This document shows, piece after piece, positions 46,534 through 61,000 of a stretch of DNA of 64,000 nucleotides (positions within the stretch are counted from its first letter, which is position 1; each line of letters begins with the position of its first letter). The position numbers were made by a program, and so were the translations under genes. Source of the stretch: Cranoglanis bouderius (taxonomy: Eukaryota > Chordata > Actinopteri > Siluriformes > Cranoglanididae); assembly GCA_023630585.1 (NCBI GenBank), contig CM042553.1, positions 3,341,020 through 3,405,019 on the forward strand, given 5' to 3'. The notes beneath the pieces were generated by a model. That model did not search any database. It was not told where the DNA came from and saw nothing but the letters and a program-made list of their open reading frames with translations.

Positions 46534-47059
46534 TAAGTGGGTGGAGATCACTATCAAAAAGTTATCAAGGTTGTTATGGTGATTATTTAGTTATTGTCGT
46601 CGTAAGCCTGGCCATTGCCGTCCTATAGCCTCAGGGTCCCGGGTTCGACAGGAAGCCGATCCGAATACAAGCAAACATTACGGACCAGAAGGCCGATTTC
46701 CAAACTAAACTGTTCCACGTAATACAACTTGTACTGGAACAATGGTGTGGACTTTTTTTTTTTTTTAATCACTTCTCCATAATTTTCCACATTATTTGTG
46801 GAGAAAATGAGAAAATATTGACTATTGCACCTTTAATAAAAACAAGAAGTGTTGTTCCTATGATGCACAGAGTCTGAAATGTATATTGGATCGCTGAAAT
46901 ACAAGAAAAAACTCGATTAAATGAAAATGCTGATACATATTTGCTATATAGTTCTTATAAATGACATCTGTGCTCTGATCATAAGGGGAATTCTTTTACT
47001 CCGGGGGAAAAAAAAAAAGGGTCCATAAAGTTCTTGCCAGGAATTTCCCATCACCCTGA
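46534..47059. other. Spacer upstream of ELL, no recognised feature
   Basis: A poly(T) tract lies at 46752-46766; nothing else is recognised. Confidence 0.4.
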
Positions 47060-47203
47060 ATGGGGGGGGTGGTGTGGGAGCCTCCAACCGAAGCCACGCC
47101 CATCGCGTAACGGCAGTGTTATGAATATTCATTAGGAACGCACGAGAGGTCTGTCGCGTTTCCGAGAAGTGCGTGAGCGTGGAAATGGTAGCAAGATGGC
47201 GGC
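47060..47203 (+). promoter_or_regulatory. ELL promoter/5' UTR with YY1-type start-codon element
   Basis: The bases upstream of the ELL start codon are locally GC-rich, with a CCACGCCC (Sp/KLF-type) box at 47094-47101. The start codon itself sits inside AAGATGGCGGC (47193-47203), which matches the YY1 downstream-promoter consensus found at many TATA-less housekeeping genes. The transcription start is not determined. Confidence 0.5.
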
Positions 47204-47752
47204 GTTGAAGGAGGAGCAGTGTTACGGACTGTCTTGTGGAAGAGTGAGCAATGGCAGCAATATCTCAGTCTTTCACGTTAAACTTACTGACAGTGCTTTG
47301 AGAGCGCTGGAAGACTATCAGAGCAGTAAGGTAACGACTGCCCTTCTGTTCCTGACCATTATCTCTGCCTGCTTTTTGTTGTTTGTTAGCTGAGTAAATA
47401 TTGTTTCCTGCTGCAGTACCTTATGCTGGCTTTCCAGCTTTTTTTTTTTTTATTAGGGCTAACGTTAGCCTAGCTAGACAGGGTAGCTATGATTATCCGT
47501 CAGCCAGCTCCAGGCTCTTAGCAAGCGACAGGTATCTGCTGACAGAAGACTAATGAACAATAACAACCCGCGAGCTAACCAGCTTTAGTTAGTAGGACGA
47601 TGGTGTTGGGTGTTTAACCGACCACTGAAGTTATTTCCAAGAATATGAACATGAGGAAATGAGCAGCAAAGACAGTCAGTCAGCACAACCCAAAATGTAA
47701 GCTAGTTTGTTAGTTAGCAAGCTAATATGTATATGGAAGCGACCAGGTCTCA

Positions 47753-47789
<37 letters not shown>

Positions 47790-49220
47790 GACCTCATTGC
47801 TAATCTGTTGGCATGGTCTCTGAGCTTTAGTTTTACAAACCTAACAAAAAAAAAAAAAAAAAACTGTTGACCTCAGCTCAAGAAACTTCCTTGATGGATG
47901 GATGGATGGATGGGTTTCTAGCTTGGCCTGCTTCTTTCTGTGGCAGTGTGAAAGTGTTTTTACTTTCTACATATTTATTACACGACTTATGAAGAATCCT
48001 TTTAACACAGACTAATCAAGGCTGTGAAACAGGACATTATTCAGTAATGTGTCTAATTAAAATGTTTCAAATCCACCATTTTAAAACTGCGATAAGAAGC
48101 AAGGTATAAGGGGGGAAGGGGAAAAAAACCAAAAAAAATCTATCCAGTCGAGAGATATTAGTTGTTTTTATTTCTGGTAGAAGTCCTCTGATGAACAACG
48201 TTTTAGTTGTGAGCCATTGTTTATATGGGGATTGTTCAAATCTGGGTCCTTTTCAAAGCTTCCTAATGAGCTGTAGGTATATGCGGTGTCTTCTGGGAAT
48301 TGATATCATATTGAGTGGCCAGTGAGTGTATGTGAAGTGTAGATCAAACCCATGACCTCATGAGACGGTGACCTGAACGTGTGAGTGAAACCGTCCTGCC
48401 GCTCAGTAATAACCTCGCTGTAAACCCATGATGCAGTAACAAAAAAAAAAAAAGATTATGATCCGGATTATTTTCTCCACTATTCAAGATTGTCCATCAC
48501 AGTTCTTCAGCTTAATCACGAAACCGTATCGTTCATGTTAACCGATTTTGTTTTTCTCGGCCTTTCTTCCTTTGCATTGTAAACGATATAAAAGTCTTTG
48601 GATCGGGGCACCGCTGCTATTTGCTATGACGTGTAATAACGCAGTGAAACAGTAGGGCTGGGCGATACGACCAAAATATCATATCATGATACGCGAGGAC
48701 TTTTGCGTATCGCGATATATAATTCGGCTGTCTGCGAAACAGTAAAAATGTTAAACTGAGTAATGCCTATGAAGACTTAAGAAGGGAAAAAAAAGCCAAA
48801 TCAACAACATCCATTCGATACCATTTAATTTGTAATGATCAAAAATGTAAAAAAATACATCACTATACCAACAGTATCTCAGAAAAGTGTATCACATAAT
48901 CATTTATCACGATATCGATATTATATTGATATATCGCCCAGCCCTAAAAAAAAAAACAAAACAGTATGATGATGTGTAACACGAGCATGTCTATTTAAGC
49001 ATAATAATATAAGCATAGTATACCGTGTTATATGTCTAAAGGAATAGCATAATCCAATAAAATGTTCCACAGTTATTCTCTTTATAGTCCCAAAGTATCA
49101 TCTGGTATCATCTGGTATCATCTGGCATGTTTGCTTCTTTAGTTTTGTAGTTTGAGTGTAATGACTGGTGGCTGTTTAAAAAAACACTGAATGATGTCAC
49201 AGAAATCATAGAAAACACGT

Positions 49221-49258
<38 letters not shown>

Positions 49259-52200
49259 CGCGTATTGAACAGGTTTCTGTGATTTGGTTAGATCCATGCC
49301 AGCAAAACTGCAGTTTCTGACTGTTTTTGGATGAAAGTTTCAGCATTTCTAATAAATATAGTTTTTTTTTTTTTTTTGTTTAACGTTAGCTGAGTCACAC
49401 ATACACTGACGGATTTTAGTTCATATTCTTGAACTCAAAACATTCTCTGTTTACCCTGACAGAAAGTCAGGACACCTTTACGAGTTCAGGTCAAGAGCGT
49501 GCGAGATAGGGGAAGTGGGAGGGGCTTCCAGGTTAAAACACCTGCTCGAGTCATTCCATACGAATATGTCGATTCGCTCATCTACTGTTTTCTAGGGGAG
49601 GAAGACGTCTCTCTTCACGCGCAAAAATGAAATGGGGGGGGAATGAAGACGTGTAACAGCGTGTTGTTTGTCAGGGCGACTCTGCTGCTGTTCACTACAG
49701 AGCAGCTTATATAATTGTATTTAAAGTTTATAATGACCTAATATTTATTTATAGTCCTGACTTCAGTTTTGCAGCATTCTGGATATTAGTTGTGCTAAAA
49801 AAAAATTCAGAAGGCGAATCACCTTCTCAATGGCAGACAAAGCCATTTGACTTTCAACTGTGATCAGCTGTGGTCATTTCGATTAGCTCAGCATGAATAG
49901 AGCTTTCCTGGAGCATTTTGTAGTGCAACTGAAGCAAACAATCAACTATGGGTGGCAAGGCACTGTCAAAAGATCTCCGGGATAAAGTTGTGGACAGGCA
50001 CAATCAGGAGATGGATAAAACAAAAATTAAAAAGCTTTATCAATGCCTAGAAGCACAGTGAAGTCTATTTAAGTCTTATTAAGAAGTGGAAGGTATTTGG
50101 TACAACACAGACCCTCCCTGGATCAGGACGTCGCTCCAAACTGGATGAAAGAGCCAGGAGGAAACTGGTCAGAGAGGCTACCAAGAGGCCTACAGCAACT
50201 CTGAAGCAGTTGCAGGAATTTATGACAAATAGTGGTCATTGTGTGCATGTGACAACAATATCACAAATTCTCCACAAATGTGGCTTGTATGGGAGGGTTG
50301 CAAGAAAAAAGCCACCCACGACTGAGCTTTGCCAAAACGCACCTTGAAGATTCTGAGGCCACATGGAAAAAGGTGTTATGGTCAGATGAGACTAAATTGA
50401 ATTATTTGGCCTCAACACCAAACGATATGTCTGGCGGAAATCCAATACAGCTCACCATCCAAATAACACCATTCCTACAGTAAAGCATGGAGGTGGTAAT
50501 ATCCTGTTATGGGGGTGTTTCTCTGCAGCAGGGACTGGAGCACTTGTCAGGATAGAAGGAAAATGGATGGGGCAAAACACCATCAAATTATTGAGGAAAA
50601 TCTTCTGCCCTCTGCCAGAAAGTTGTCAATGGGAAGAAGATTTACCTTCCAACATGACAATGACCCAAAGCACACAGCAAAACTGACCACACAGTGGTTG
50701 AAGGAGAAAAAGGTGAATGTCCTAGATGTGCAAAGTTAGTAGAGACATATCCCAGCATACTAAAGGCTGTAATTAAAGCAATATGTGGTTCAACAAAATA
50801 CTGACACAAGGGGGTGATCCTTTTTCCAACTCAGTGATTCTGTTTTTTAATTTAAAAAAATTTTCTGACATGTTGGTGTTGTATCTTTCACTTGGATGTT
50901 ATAAGTTGCACTGAGTAAATACAGCTGGATAAAACGAAAACTGTGTCCGTCTTCATTTCAGGCTGAAAAGCAACAAAATGTGATTATTTTAAAGGGGGGT
51001 GATTCTTTTCTATACCCACTGTATGTATGGCCACGCCCAAATCCCCCTTCCGACGTAGCTTGTCTCAGTGTTGTTCAGGGGCTTGTCTGGATCATAGGAT
51101 AAGAGCACGTGTCCTTCCATTTCCCAAAGCATGCGTGTCTCTGTATCACCTGTGTGATACCTATTAAGCTATTCATTCTGTCTCAGGATCATGGGATAGG
51201 TGCACGTGTCTCTCTCCATATCCCTCACACCCTCCGTAGTTATTTGGAGAGTGTGTCCATGCATTGTCCTTACGCCACAGACCGCATCCTCACAGAGCTG
51301 TTAGAACCAGACTATGGATTACATTATAGGAGCTTGCGTACCCCTCTATTTACCTCACACCCACTGGAGCAACCAGGGCCAGAGGATCATCAGCTTCCCC
51401 ACCAAGTTGTTCACTGGGTGTCACAGTTGTGCTCCAGTTCCAAGGACTTTACCCTTCTTCTACCATCCACACCCCAGCAAACCTGGACACAAAAATAAAT
51501 CTGTGCTAACAGTTATTCCCAGTCTCCTCTGGTCTGGCAGGCCTGTGGCTACCTGGAATCGTGCTAGCTCAATGCAGTTGTCTTGTAGCCTTGCTAGCCT
51601 AGTGGAGCCTAATGCACCCTGGTGCTGTTGGCTTTCACAGAGCCAGAGCTTGTGTTCCCCTCCAAATCTCCTGGAGCCCAAGGATTGCCACAGTGTACAG
51701 CCGTGGCCAAAAGTTTTGAGAATGACACAAATATTAATTTTCACAAAGTCTACTGCTTCAGTGTTTTTAGATCTTTTTGTCAGATGTTACTAACTGTTAC
51801 TGAAATATAATCACAAGCATTTCATAAGTGTCAATGGCTTTTATTGACAATTACATGAAGTTTATGCAAAAAGTCAATATTTGCAGTGTTGACCCTTCTT
51901 TTTCAAGACCTCTGCAATTCGCCCTGGCATGCTGTCAATCAACTTCTGGGCCACATCCTGACTAATGGCAGCCCATTCTTGCATAATCAATGCTTGGAGT
52001 TTGTCAGAGTTTGTGGGTTTTTGTTTGTCCACCTGCCTCTTGAGGATTGACCACAAATTCTCAATGGGATTAAGGTCTGGGGAGTTTCCTGGCCATGGAC
52101 CCAAAATGTCGATGTTTTGTTCCCCGAGCCACTTCGTTATCACTTTTGCCTTGTGGCAAGATGCCCCATCATGCTGGAAAAGGCATTGTTCATCCCCAAA

Positions 52201-55200
52201 CTGTTCTTGGATGGTTGGGAGAAGTTGCTCTCTGAGGATGTTTTTGTACCATTCTTTATTCATGGCTGTGTTCTTAGGCAAAATTGTGAGTGAGCCCACT
52301 CCCTTGGCTTAGAAGCAACCCCACACATGAGTGGTCTCAGGATGCTTTACTGTTGGCATGACACAGGACTGATGGTAGCGCTCACCTTTTCTTCTCCGGA
52401 CAAGCTTTTTTCCAGATGCCCCAAACAATCAGAACGGGGATTCATCAGAGAAAATGACATTACCCCAGTCCTCAGCAGTCCAATCCCTGTACTTTTTGCA
52501 GAATAGCAGTCTGTCCCTGATGTTTTTCATGGAGAGAAGTGGCTTCTTTGCTGCCCTTCTTGACACCAGGCCATCCTCCAAAAGTCTTCGCCTTACTGTG
52601 CGTGCAGATGCACTCACACCTGCCTGCTGCCATTCCTGAGCAAGCTCTGCACTGGTGGTGCCCCGATCCTGCAGCTGAATCAACTTTAGGAGACGGTCCT
52701 GGCACTTGCTGGACTTTCTTGGGCGCCCTGAAGCCTTCTTCACAACAGTTGAACCTCTCTCCTTGAAGGTCTTGATGATCCGATAAATGGTTGATTTAGG
52801 TGCAATCTTACTAGCAGCAATATCCTTGCCTGTGAATCCCTTTTTGTGCAAAGCAATGATGGCTGCACGTGTTTCCTTGCAGGTAACCATAGTTAACAGA
52901 GGAAGAACAATAATTTCAAGCACCACCCTCCTTTTGAAGCTTCCAGTCTGTTATTCTAACTCAATCAGCATGACAGAGTGATCTCCAGCCTTGTCCTCAT
53001 TAACACTCTCACCTGTGTTAACGAGAGAATCACTGACATGATGTCAGCTGGTCCTTTTGTGGAAGGGCTGAAATGCAGTGGACATGTTTTTTTTGGGATT
53101 AAGTTCATTTTCATGGCAAAGAGGGACTTTGAAATTAATTGCAATTCATCTGATCACTCTTCATAACATTCTGGAGTATATGCAAATTGCCATCATAAAA
53201 ACTGAGGCAGTAGACTTTGTAAAAATTAATATTTGTGTCATTCTCAAAACTTTTTGCCACGGCTGTACCTACTGCCTCGGTATCAACCAAATCAGACCAC
53301 TCAATCCAGGAGATGTTTTTAGGCTCTCTTGGAGCATGTGGATGGCTTGACATCAGACATAACTGTATAATTTTAGGGCTGAAGGCACACATTATGGTTC
53401 ACGCCCTTCAGCAGAGTGCTCATGGTTGCTCAGTGTACAAGCCCCCCATCTTGGCACTTGACAAAACAGATCATGAACCAACATTATTTCTCCACTCCAG
53501 ACTTGATAGAGTTCACGGTAGGCTCCAGAACACTTTGACGGGCACCCTTTAAATGGCGGCGACCTGAATACAGTTCCCTGTAACCCCGGACATGCTTTTC
53601 CGCTCATGGGCCATCACCTTTGATGACATCAGTGGATGACAGACATAACTCTAATTTATCATAATCGCTAATCGCAGGTCTTAGTGGTCATCACTGTTGC
53701 GCTCTGAGGTGCGCTGCCACACTGCCAAGTGCAGACACACTAAAAACTTGCTAGTTAAAACTTATGATTTTGCTGTGAATCCAACACGCATGGATAATTG
53801 ATTAATTACTTTACTGTTAACAGTGGCTCCACATGGCATTGTGCCTTAAATGATTAAATAACAAATTCATGTCATCACAGCTCCTACTGCTGTCTGACAT
53901 CCACCTGAAATGCACGCGCGTGTCACACTTACCAATTTAATTGTCCTCATGCCTCTGAAATTAATTTCTGCTTACACCACTGCCAGCACAACGTATGACG
54001 TGCTGGTGAACCATTTTGGACACGAGTGTGACTTTCATCAAGTGCAGCATACAGGCATTGATGTTAACCCCATGTTTCAGACTGCGGTTAACATTAGCTA
54101 CGTAGGTCTATAGTATCAAACTGTGCTGATGTACTGTGCACATGTATCCATTTATATAAATAACTCTGCTCATGAACACACAACCAAGCCTATTTACTAG
54201 AGATGCACCGATTGCAATTTTTTTGGGCCGATTCCTGATGTTTTTGTAAGTGTGACCTGCCGATAACGATTTTTGCCGATTCCGATTTTCTTTCTAAGAA
54301 CTATGATTGACAGCATATACAAACAAAAATCTACTTTTCTTCAATGCAAAATTTTATTTTCATAACAAAAGAATTATTAAACATTACAATTTCCCCCAAA
54401 CTGCACAGTTACAGGATCTTCTCTCACTTAAACAACTCTCAAAATATGTGACTGGAAAGAGGTAGAAATAACAATTAACTGAAAATGAGTTGCTTTATAT
54501 AACAAAACAGATCTCATTTTCCACTGTGTTTATAAATTGACCTTTTTCTCTTTTTTACTCGTCTCACAAAAGTCCAAAGATTACAAGCCTATGAACAAAA
54601 CTGAAGTGTACAAAACTCTTCCAAATATTAATAGGTGCAGCGGCTAATAATTAAATAACAAGTGTAACAAGTAGAATGAGTTACTGCTCCTTTAAGGCGG
54701 AACGCTCTCTCTTACTCCCTCACTGATGAGTGGGCAGTCTGTAGACTGAGCGCGAGCTATGATCATCGCATGTATGCATGTAAAGCCTGGTTATATTTCT
54801 GTTGCTCTTTGCCCTGTTTTATTTATGTTCAGTAACGCAGTTGTTAGTGGAGTGTTTTGCAAACTGCCCCATGTGTGCGGGGGATCGACAACGCTGATAA
54901 TAAACCACTGTGAAATATCAGATACGTGAGTTTTGCTTACACCTGGCTACAACCATTCAGGCTATCCGGCCTCTCTGTGTAAAGCGTTACACAAGGCACC
55001 TTGTCTTTGTTGCCAGCATACTGTATGTATACTTGAGCATTAATGGCAAGTTTTTCTTCACAAACAGAAGCATCTCTGCCTCGTCACCTGGTAATCGGTT
55101 TCTCCTTTCATCTATCACATGTCCAGCCAAGCTAAACAAGCCATCACTTTCAACACTTGTACATGGAGCAGAGGTATAGGGGCTCGGGCAAGTGGAGCAA

Positions 55201-57980
55201 GCGCAGGGAAACCATCTTTGTTGATCCTCCAGTAGGTTTTCGCGTTTTTGCCTACGACATGTTTACATGCGGCTGTGAGCGTGGCTGTGACGTTATTGCC
55301 TGTGCCGCTGGCAACAACACGGACCGGCTCGGAATCGGAAAGACGTGAGACTGACCGGCCGGTCACCGGTCCGGGCCGAGCATGCGGAAAATCGGCCGAT
55401 TCCGGTCCCTGGCCGGTCGATCGGTGCATCTCTACTATTTACAATTCCAAAACAATGCAGTGTGATAGGGTTGTGAGATCGTGTGTAAAATGCCATCATC
55501 CTGTCGTGTCCCCTAACTATCACAGATTGACACTAGTATTGCCTATGGCTTTGAAGGGGGCATGGCCAGACATACACAGCACCTGTGTACACATTACGTC
55601 ATTACAGCAGGAAAAAAAATACCGGACGCAAGTTACAAGTCGGCTGTAGCTACAAGCATTAGCTTAAGTCTGGTGTGTAAATAAACGTAACGAGTTATTA
55701 GCAGTAATTAAGCTCATTATAAAATAGGTGACTAGGAAACACACATTAACGAGATACGAGACAGTTTATTTTTGTCAATCTTAAAGCTACTGACTCCATT
55801 CCAGACACCATTTTCCACAGATATCTAAATAGTCTGACTTATCAGTAATCCCCAGCCTAGAACTATTCCTTTGGATTTGAGCAATGGCCAAGTCATGTGT
55901 TGAATGCCCTGGTGCAGGTTCAGAGAACTGGCTTTTTGACTTCTGGCATTGTTCACATACTGGCTTGCATATCTTTGTACAGCTGGAGGATTAAAAGGAA
56001 AGTCTATTAGATGGAATGTCAGAGCCAAAACATCCCTGTCCGTCTGGATTCCAGGTCGAACTGTAAAATGTTTAGCGGCATTAAACACACCGAGGAGTTC
56101 TGTTTCTCTTTAAAAGTCGTTGTGCCTGTTGTCATGAGCTGCGTCTGAAATCGTAATCCCTCACCTGAACTTCAAAAGTATGTATTATTCTAGAAAATCC
56201 AGAAGTCTGGTACTCAAAACAGACTGTTCAGTAGGTTTAAGGGCTTTGAGGTTTTTAAAATTCAAAACAATGTCCTAGGAAAGTAAGTATAATTGAGTCT
56301 TTAGGGGGCGTGGCTGGCAACCAGCTCGGTTCGTCTATTTAGCATTTTAGGAGACGACTAGCACAGCCTCTAAACAGTAAAGTTCAAGGTTACAATCTGA
56401 TTCATCATTCAAGAACAAGATCCAGTTGTGTTCCAGGTGTGCGTACAGCGTGTTGTGGTGTTAATGGTGCTAGTAAACCATATGACCGTCCTTTATAGAT
56501 GAAAATGATCTGTTGACTTAAACCGCGCTTGCATTGTGTCTGCTCTGCAGTGGCAATGGTGGAAGACTTGTTGGATGAGCGAGTTGCTTCTTGCTGCCTT
56601 AGCAAGTATCTTACTATATGGGCAATATAATAATCATATAAATAAAATATATAAGTATCAGATGAAACGTACAATATGTCATCATTACACCCATAGGCTT
56701 TCTGAAGATAAACTTTAATGGCCCCGGACTCCCTCATTTCCCTCATCTGTGTTCTTGAATTTGTTGATAGGTGTAGTGCTGGAGTGTTTCATCTGTTCTG
56801 TTGTTAAAGAGGATTTGCCAGTAAGTTTTAAGAGCAGTTTAACCCTATGAAATGGAATCGTTTTTGATCACCAATTTGGACTCCCCAGTTTGACTGTTTT
56901 CTGATGCATTAGGTGTCGCTAAGGGGCGAAGCAACCTGTAAGCTCACTCTGGCTGATTGATGCGTTCTGACTTTTATTCCGCGGTTTGTCTCTGAATTAT
57001 ACCCATTTCCTTTTCTGTATAAAGCCCTGTGCAGCCCACAGTGAGCGGTGGTCAGAAGCCATCCTCTATCCCAAGGTTAGCACTCTGCCAGTGTGGTGTG
57101 GAACATTCTGGGCTCCAGGCCCAAATAATAGTGACATGTCAGCAACCCATTCAAATGACCAGGCTGAGTATAACATGTTGTCTAGGCTGAGACAAGCGAA
57201 GTTCGGTCCTAATTTTGAACACTGCTGGATGTCTGTGATGTCTCCAGTTTATAGTAAAATGCTTGATGAATGAACTTCTAGATCTTTTTACTCACAAGAC
57301 AGGAATTAATAGTTACATATGGAAAGTACATGTGGTTCTATGTTTTAACACCTAGACACCTCACCCACACGTCAAAGCCTTACCACAGAATTATGTGGTG
57401 ACATCGTATTTTGCTATAACATGCCCTCATCAGCAGTTGTATGTCCTGGAAAATGTCTCATCAGGTCGGCACTAGAACCCTGGCAGTTATTCAGTGTTTA
57501 TAGAACCACAGTTGCATGATATGAGAGTTTGTGGACACCTGACCATCACGCTCATATGTGCTTGTTGAACGTCCCACTCCCGACGTTTATTCCCCCTTTG
57601 CTGTTATAATAACCTCCACTTTCCTGGGAAGGCTTTCCACTAGATTTTGGGGATTTGTCCTTTCAGCCATAAAAGCATTAGAGAGGTCAGGCACCAATGT
57701 AGGATGAGGAGGTCTGGGGTGCAGTCAGCGTTCAGTTTAATCCCAAAGGTGTTCAATGGGGTTGAGGTCAGGATTCTGTGCAGGACACTCGAGTTCTTCC
57801 ACTCCAAACTTGGACATCTTCATGGACCTCACTGTGCCCCTGTGCTCAGGGCCAGTGTCATGCTGGAACATGCTTGGGCCCCTTGGTTCTAGTGAAGGGA
57901 TATTGTGTGTGCTTCTGACTTTGACTTTATGGTTTGGGGAAGGTTCACATGTCAGCTGTCCACAAACCATTGGCCATATA

Positions 57981-58021
<41 letters not shown>

Positions 58022-61000
58022 CAGTATCTCAGAAAAGTGAGTACACCCCTCACATTTTTGTAAATATTTTATTATATCTTTTCATGGGACAACACTGAAG
58101 AAATGACACTTTGCTACAATGTAAAGTAGTGAGTGTACAGCTTGTATAACAGTGTAAATTTGCTGTCCCCTCAAAATAACTCAACACACAGCCATTAATG
58201 TCTAAACCACTGGCAACAAAAGTGAGTGAAAAACCATCTCTTTCAGTTTTTAGCTGAAAGAGAAATAAGACAAAGACCTAAAAGGTTAAATAAGCCTTCA
58301 ACAAACATATCAACACACAACAAATCTAACATCCTACAAAAAAGGTTTTGAGCAGCAAAAATGTTTTGTTTGCTGCTGCAACATCTCATGGGTTTTCCAG
58401 ACTGCCACATGATTTTTGTTATTGTTTGCCATGTGTCCTTGTTACATCCCTGCTGAGATTGGGCTGTGGTCTACGGGGAGAGCACAGGCTTAGTAACAAG
58501 CTGGATATCAATGTAAAAAAAGCTAGCTAGGTGGAGCTGGAAGAGACTAAATAATAGTTATTAATAGCGTTTATTATTCACCATGTTAAAGATTATGTAT
58601 GTGTTTATCATGCATCTAGCTTCTTGATTGTGAGTACAGTTGAGGCCAAGTGTACATATACCTAGGCTAAAAATATTCAATTTTACAAATTCACACATTT
58701 CTTTTGGAAAGTCGTTTAGGGTACCTACTTTATTCACATCATCAGTAATAAAACCATCGATTAGAGACAGATTTATTTCGGTTCTGTTTGGCCAATTATC
58801 ATAATTAGGAGCACACAGGCTGAAGTTTGCAGGTGATCACCAGCCTTTTGGAGGCGTGTTCTCTGGTCAGACGAAACAAAAAATTGAACTGTTTGGCCGC
58901 TGATCAGCGCTACGTATGGAGGAAAAAGGGTGAGGCTTTTAATCTGAAGAACCACACCCTTACTGTGAAGCATGGTGGTGGCAGCGTCATTTACATTTAC
59001 GGCATTTGGCAGACACCCTTATCCAGAGCGACTTACATTTATCTCATTTATACAACTGAGCAGTCGAGGGTTAAGGGCCTTGCTCAGGGGCCCAACAGTG
59101 GCAGCTTGGCGGTGCTGGGGGTTGAACTCATGAGCTTCCGATCAGTAGCCCAACGTCTTAACCACTGAGCTACCACCGTCATGTTGTTGGGGTGTTTTTC
59201 TGGAAAGTTGACTGGTGTGCTTTAGGAAATAGATGTCATCATGAGAAAGGAGGATTATCTAAAAATACTGAAGCAAAAATCTTAACTAAACCGACCCGGG
59301 TGGGAGCACAAATGGCAACAAAGAAGAGAATATACAGTGAGGGGAAAAAAGTATTTGATCCCCTGCTGATTTTGTACGTTTGCCCACTGACAAAGAAATG
59401 ATCAGTCTATAATTTTAATGGTAGGTGTATTTTAACAGTGAGAGACAGAATAACAACAAAAAAATCCAGAAAAACACATTTCAAAAAAGTTATAAATTGA
59501 TTTGCATTTTAATGAATGAAATAAGTATTTGATCCCCTATCAATCAGAAAGATTTCTGGCTCCCAGGTGTCTTTTACACAGGTAATGAGCTGAGATTAGG
59601 AGATCTCTCTTAAAGGGAGTGCTCCTAATCTCAGTTTGTTACCTGTATAAAAGACACCTGTCCACAGAAGCAATCAATCAATCAGATTCCAAACTCTCCA
59701 CCATGGCCAAGACCAAAGAGCTGTCCAAGGATGTCAGGGACAAGATTGTAGACCTACAGAAGGCTGGAATGGGCTACAAGACCATCGCCAAGCAGCTTGG
59801 TGAGAAGGTGACAACAGTTGGTGCGATTATTCGCAAATGGAAGAAACACAAAATAACTGTCAGTCTCCCTCGGTCTGGGGCTCCATGCAAGATCTCACCT
59901 CGTGGAGTTTCAATGATCATGAGAACGGTGAGGAATCAGCCCAGAACTACACGAGAGGATCTTGTTCATGATCTCAAGGCAGCTGGGACCATAGTCACCA
60001 AGAAAACAATTGGTAACACACTACGCCGTGAAGGACTGAAATCCTGCAGCGCCCGCAAGGTCCCCCTGTTCAAGAAAGCACATGTACAGGCCCGTCTGAA
60101 GTTTGCCTGAATGATTCAGAGGAGAACTGGGTGAAAGTGTTGTGGTCAGGTGTGGTCAGATCTCTTTGGCATCAACTCAACTCGCCGTGTTTGGAGGAGG
60201 AGGAATGCTGCCTATGACCCCAAGTCATAACACTATCCCCACCATCAAACATGGAGGTGGGAACATTATGCTTTGGGGGTGTTTTTCTGCTAAGGGGACA
60301 GGACAACTGCACCGCATCAAAGGGACGATGGACGGGGCCATGTACCGTCAAATCTTGGGTGAGAACCTCCTTCCCTCAGCCAGGGCATTGAAAATGGGTC
60401 ATGGATGGGTATTCCAGCATGACAATGACCCAAAACACACAGCCAAGGCTACAAAGGAGTGGCTCAAGAAGAAGCACATTAAGGTCCTGGAGTGGCCTAG
60501 CCAGTCTCCAGACCTTAAACTCATAGAAAATCTGTGGAGGAAGCTGAAGGTCCGAGCTGCCAAACGTCAGCCTCGAGACCTTAATGACTTGGAGAGGATC
60601 TGCAAAGAGGAGTGGGACAAAATCCCTCCTGAGATGTGTGCAAACCTGGTGGCCAACTACAAGAAACGTCTGACCTCTGTGATTGCCAACAAGGGTTTTG
60701 CCACCAAGTACTAAGTCAAAGGGGTCAAATACTTATTTCACTCATTAAAATGCAAATCAGTTTATAACTTTTTTGAAATGCGTTTTTCTGGATTTTTTTG
60801 TTATTCTGTCTCTCACTGTTAAAATACACCTACCATTAAAATTATAGACTGATCATTTCTTTGTCAGTGGGCAAACGTACAAAATCAGCAGGGGATCAAA
60901 TACTTTTTTCCTCCCACTGTAAACTTCTAGGGCCATAACCATACAGTGGATCATATTGTTTCCTTCGATATGAAACTCTCAATTCAGTACATCAGCATAT

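Noticed and set aside
51109..51793. Two overlapping plus-strand frames of 129 and 159 codons
   Set aside because: No domain is recognisable and one frame runs into the Tc1 terminal repeat, so it cannot be a conserved gene.
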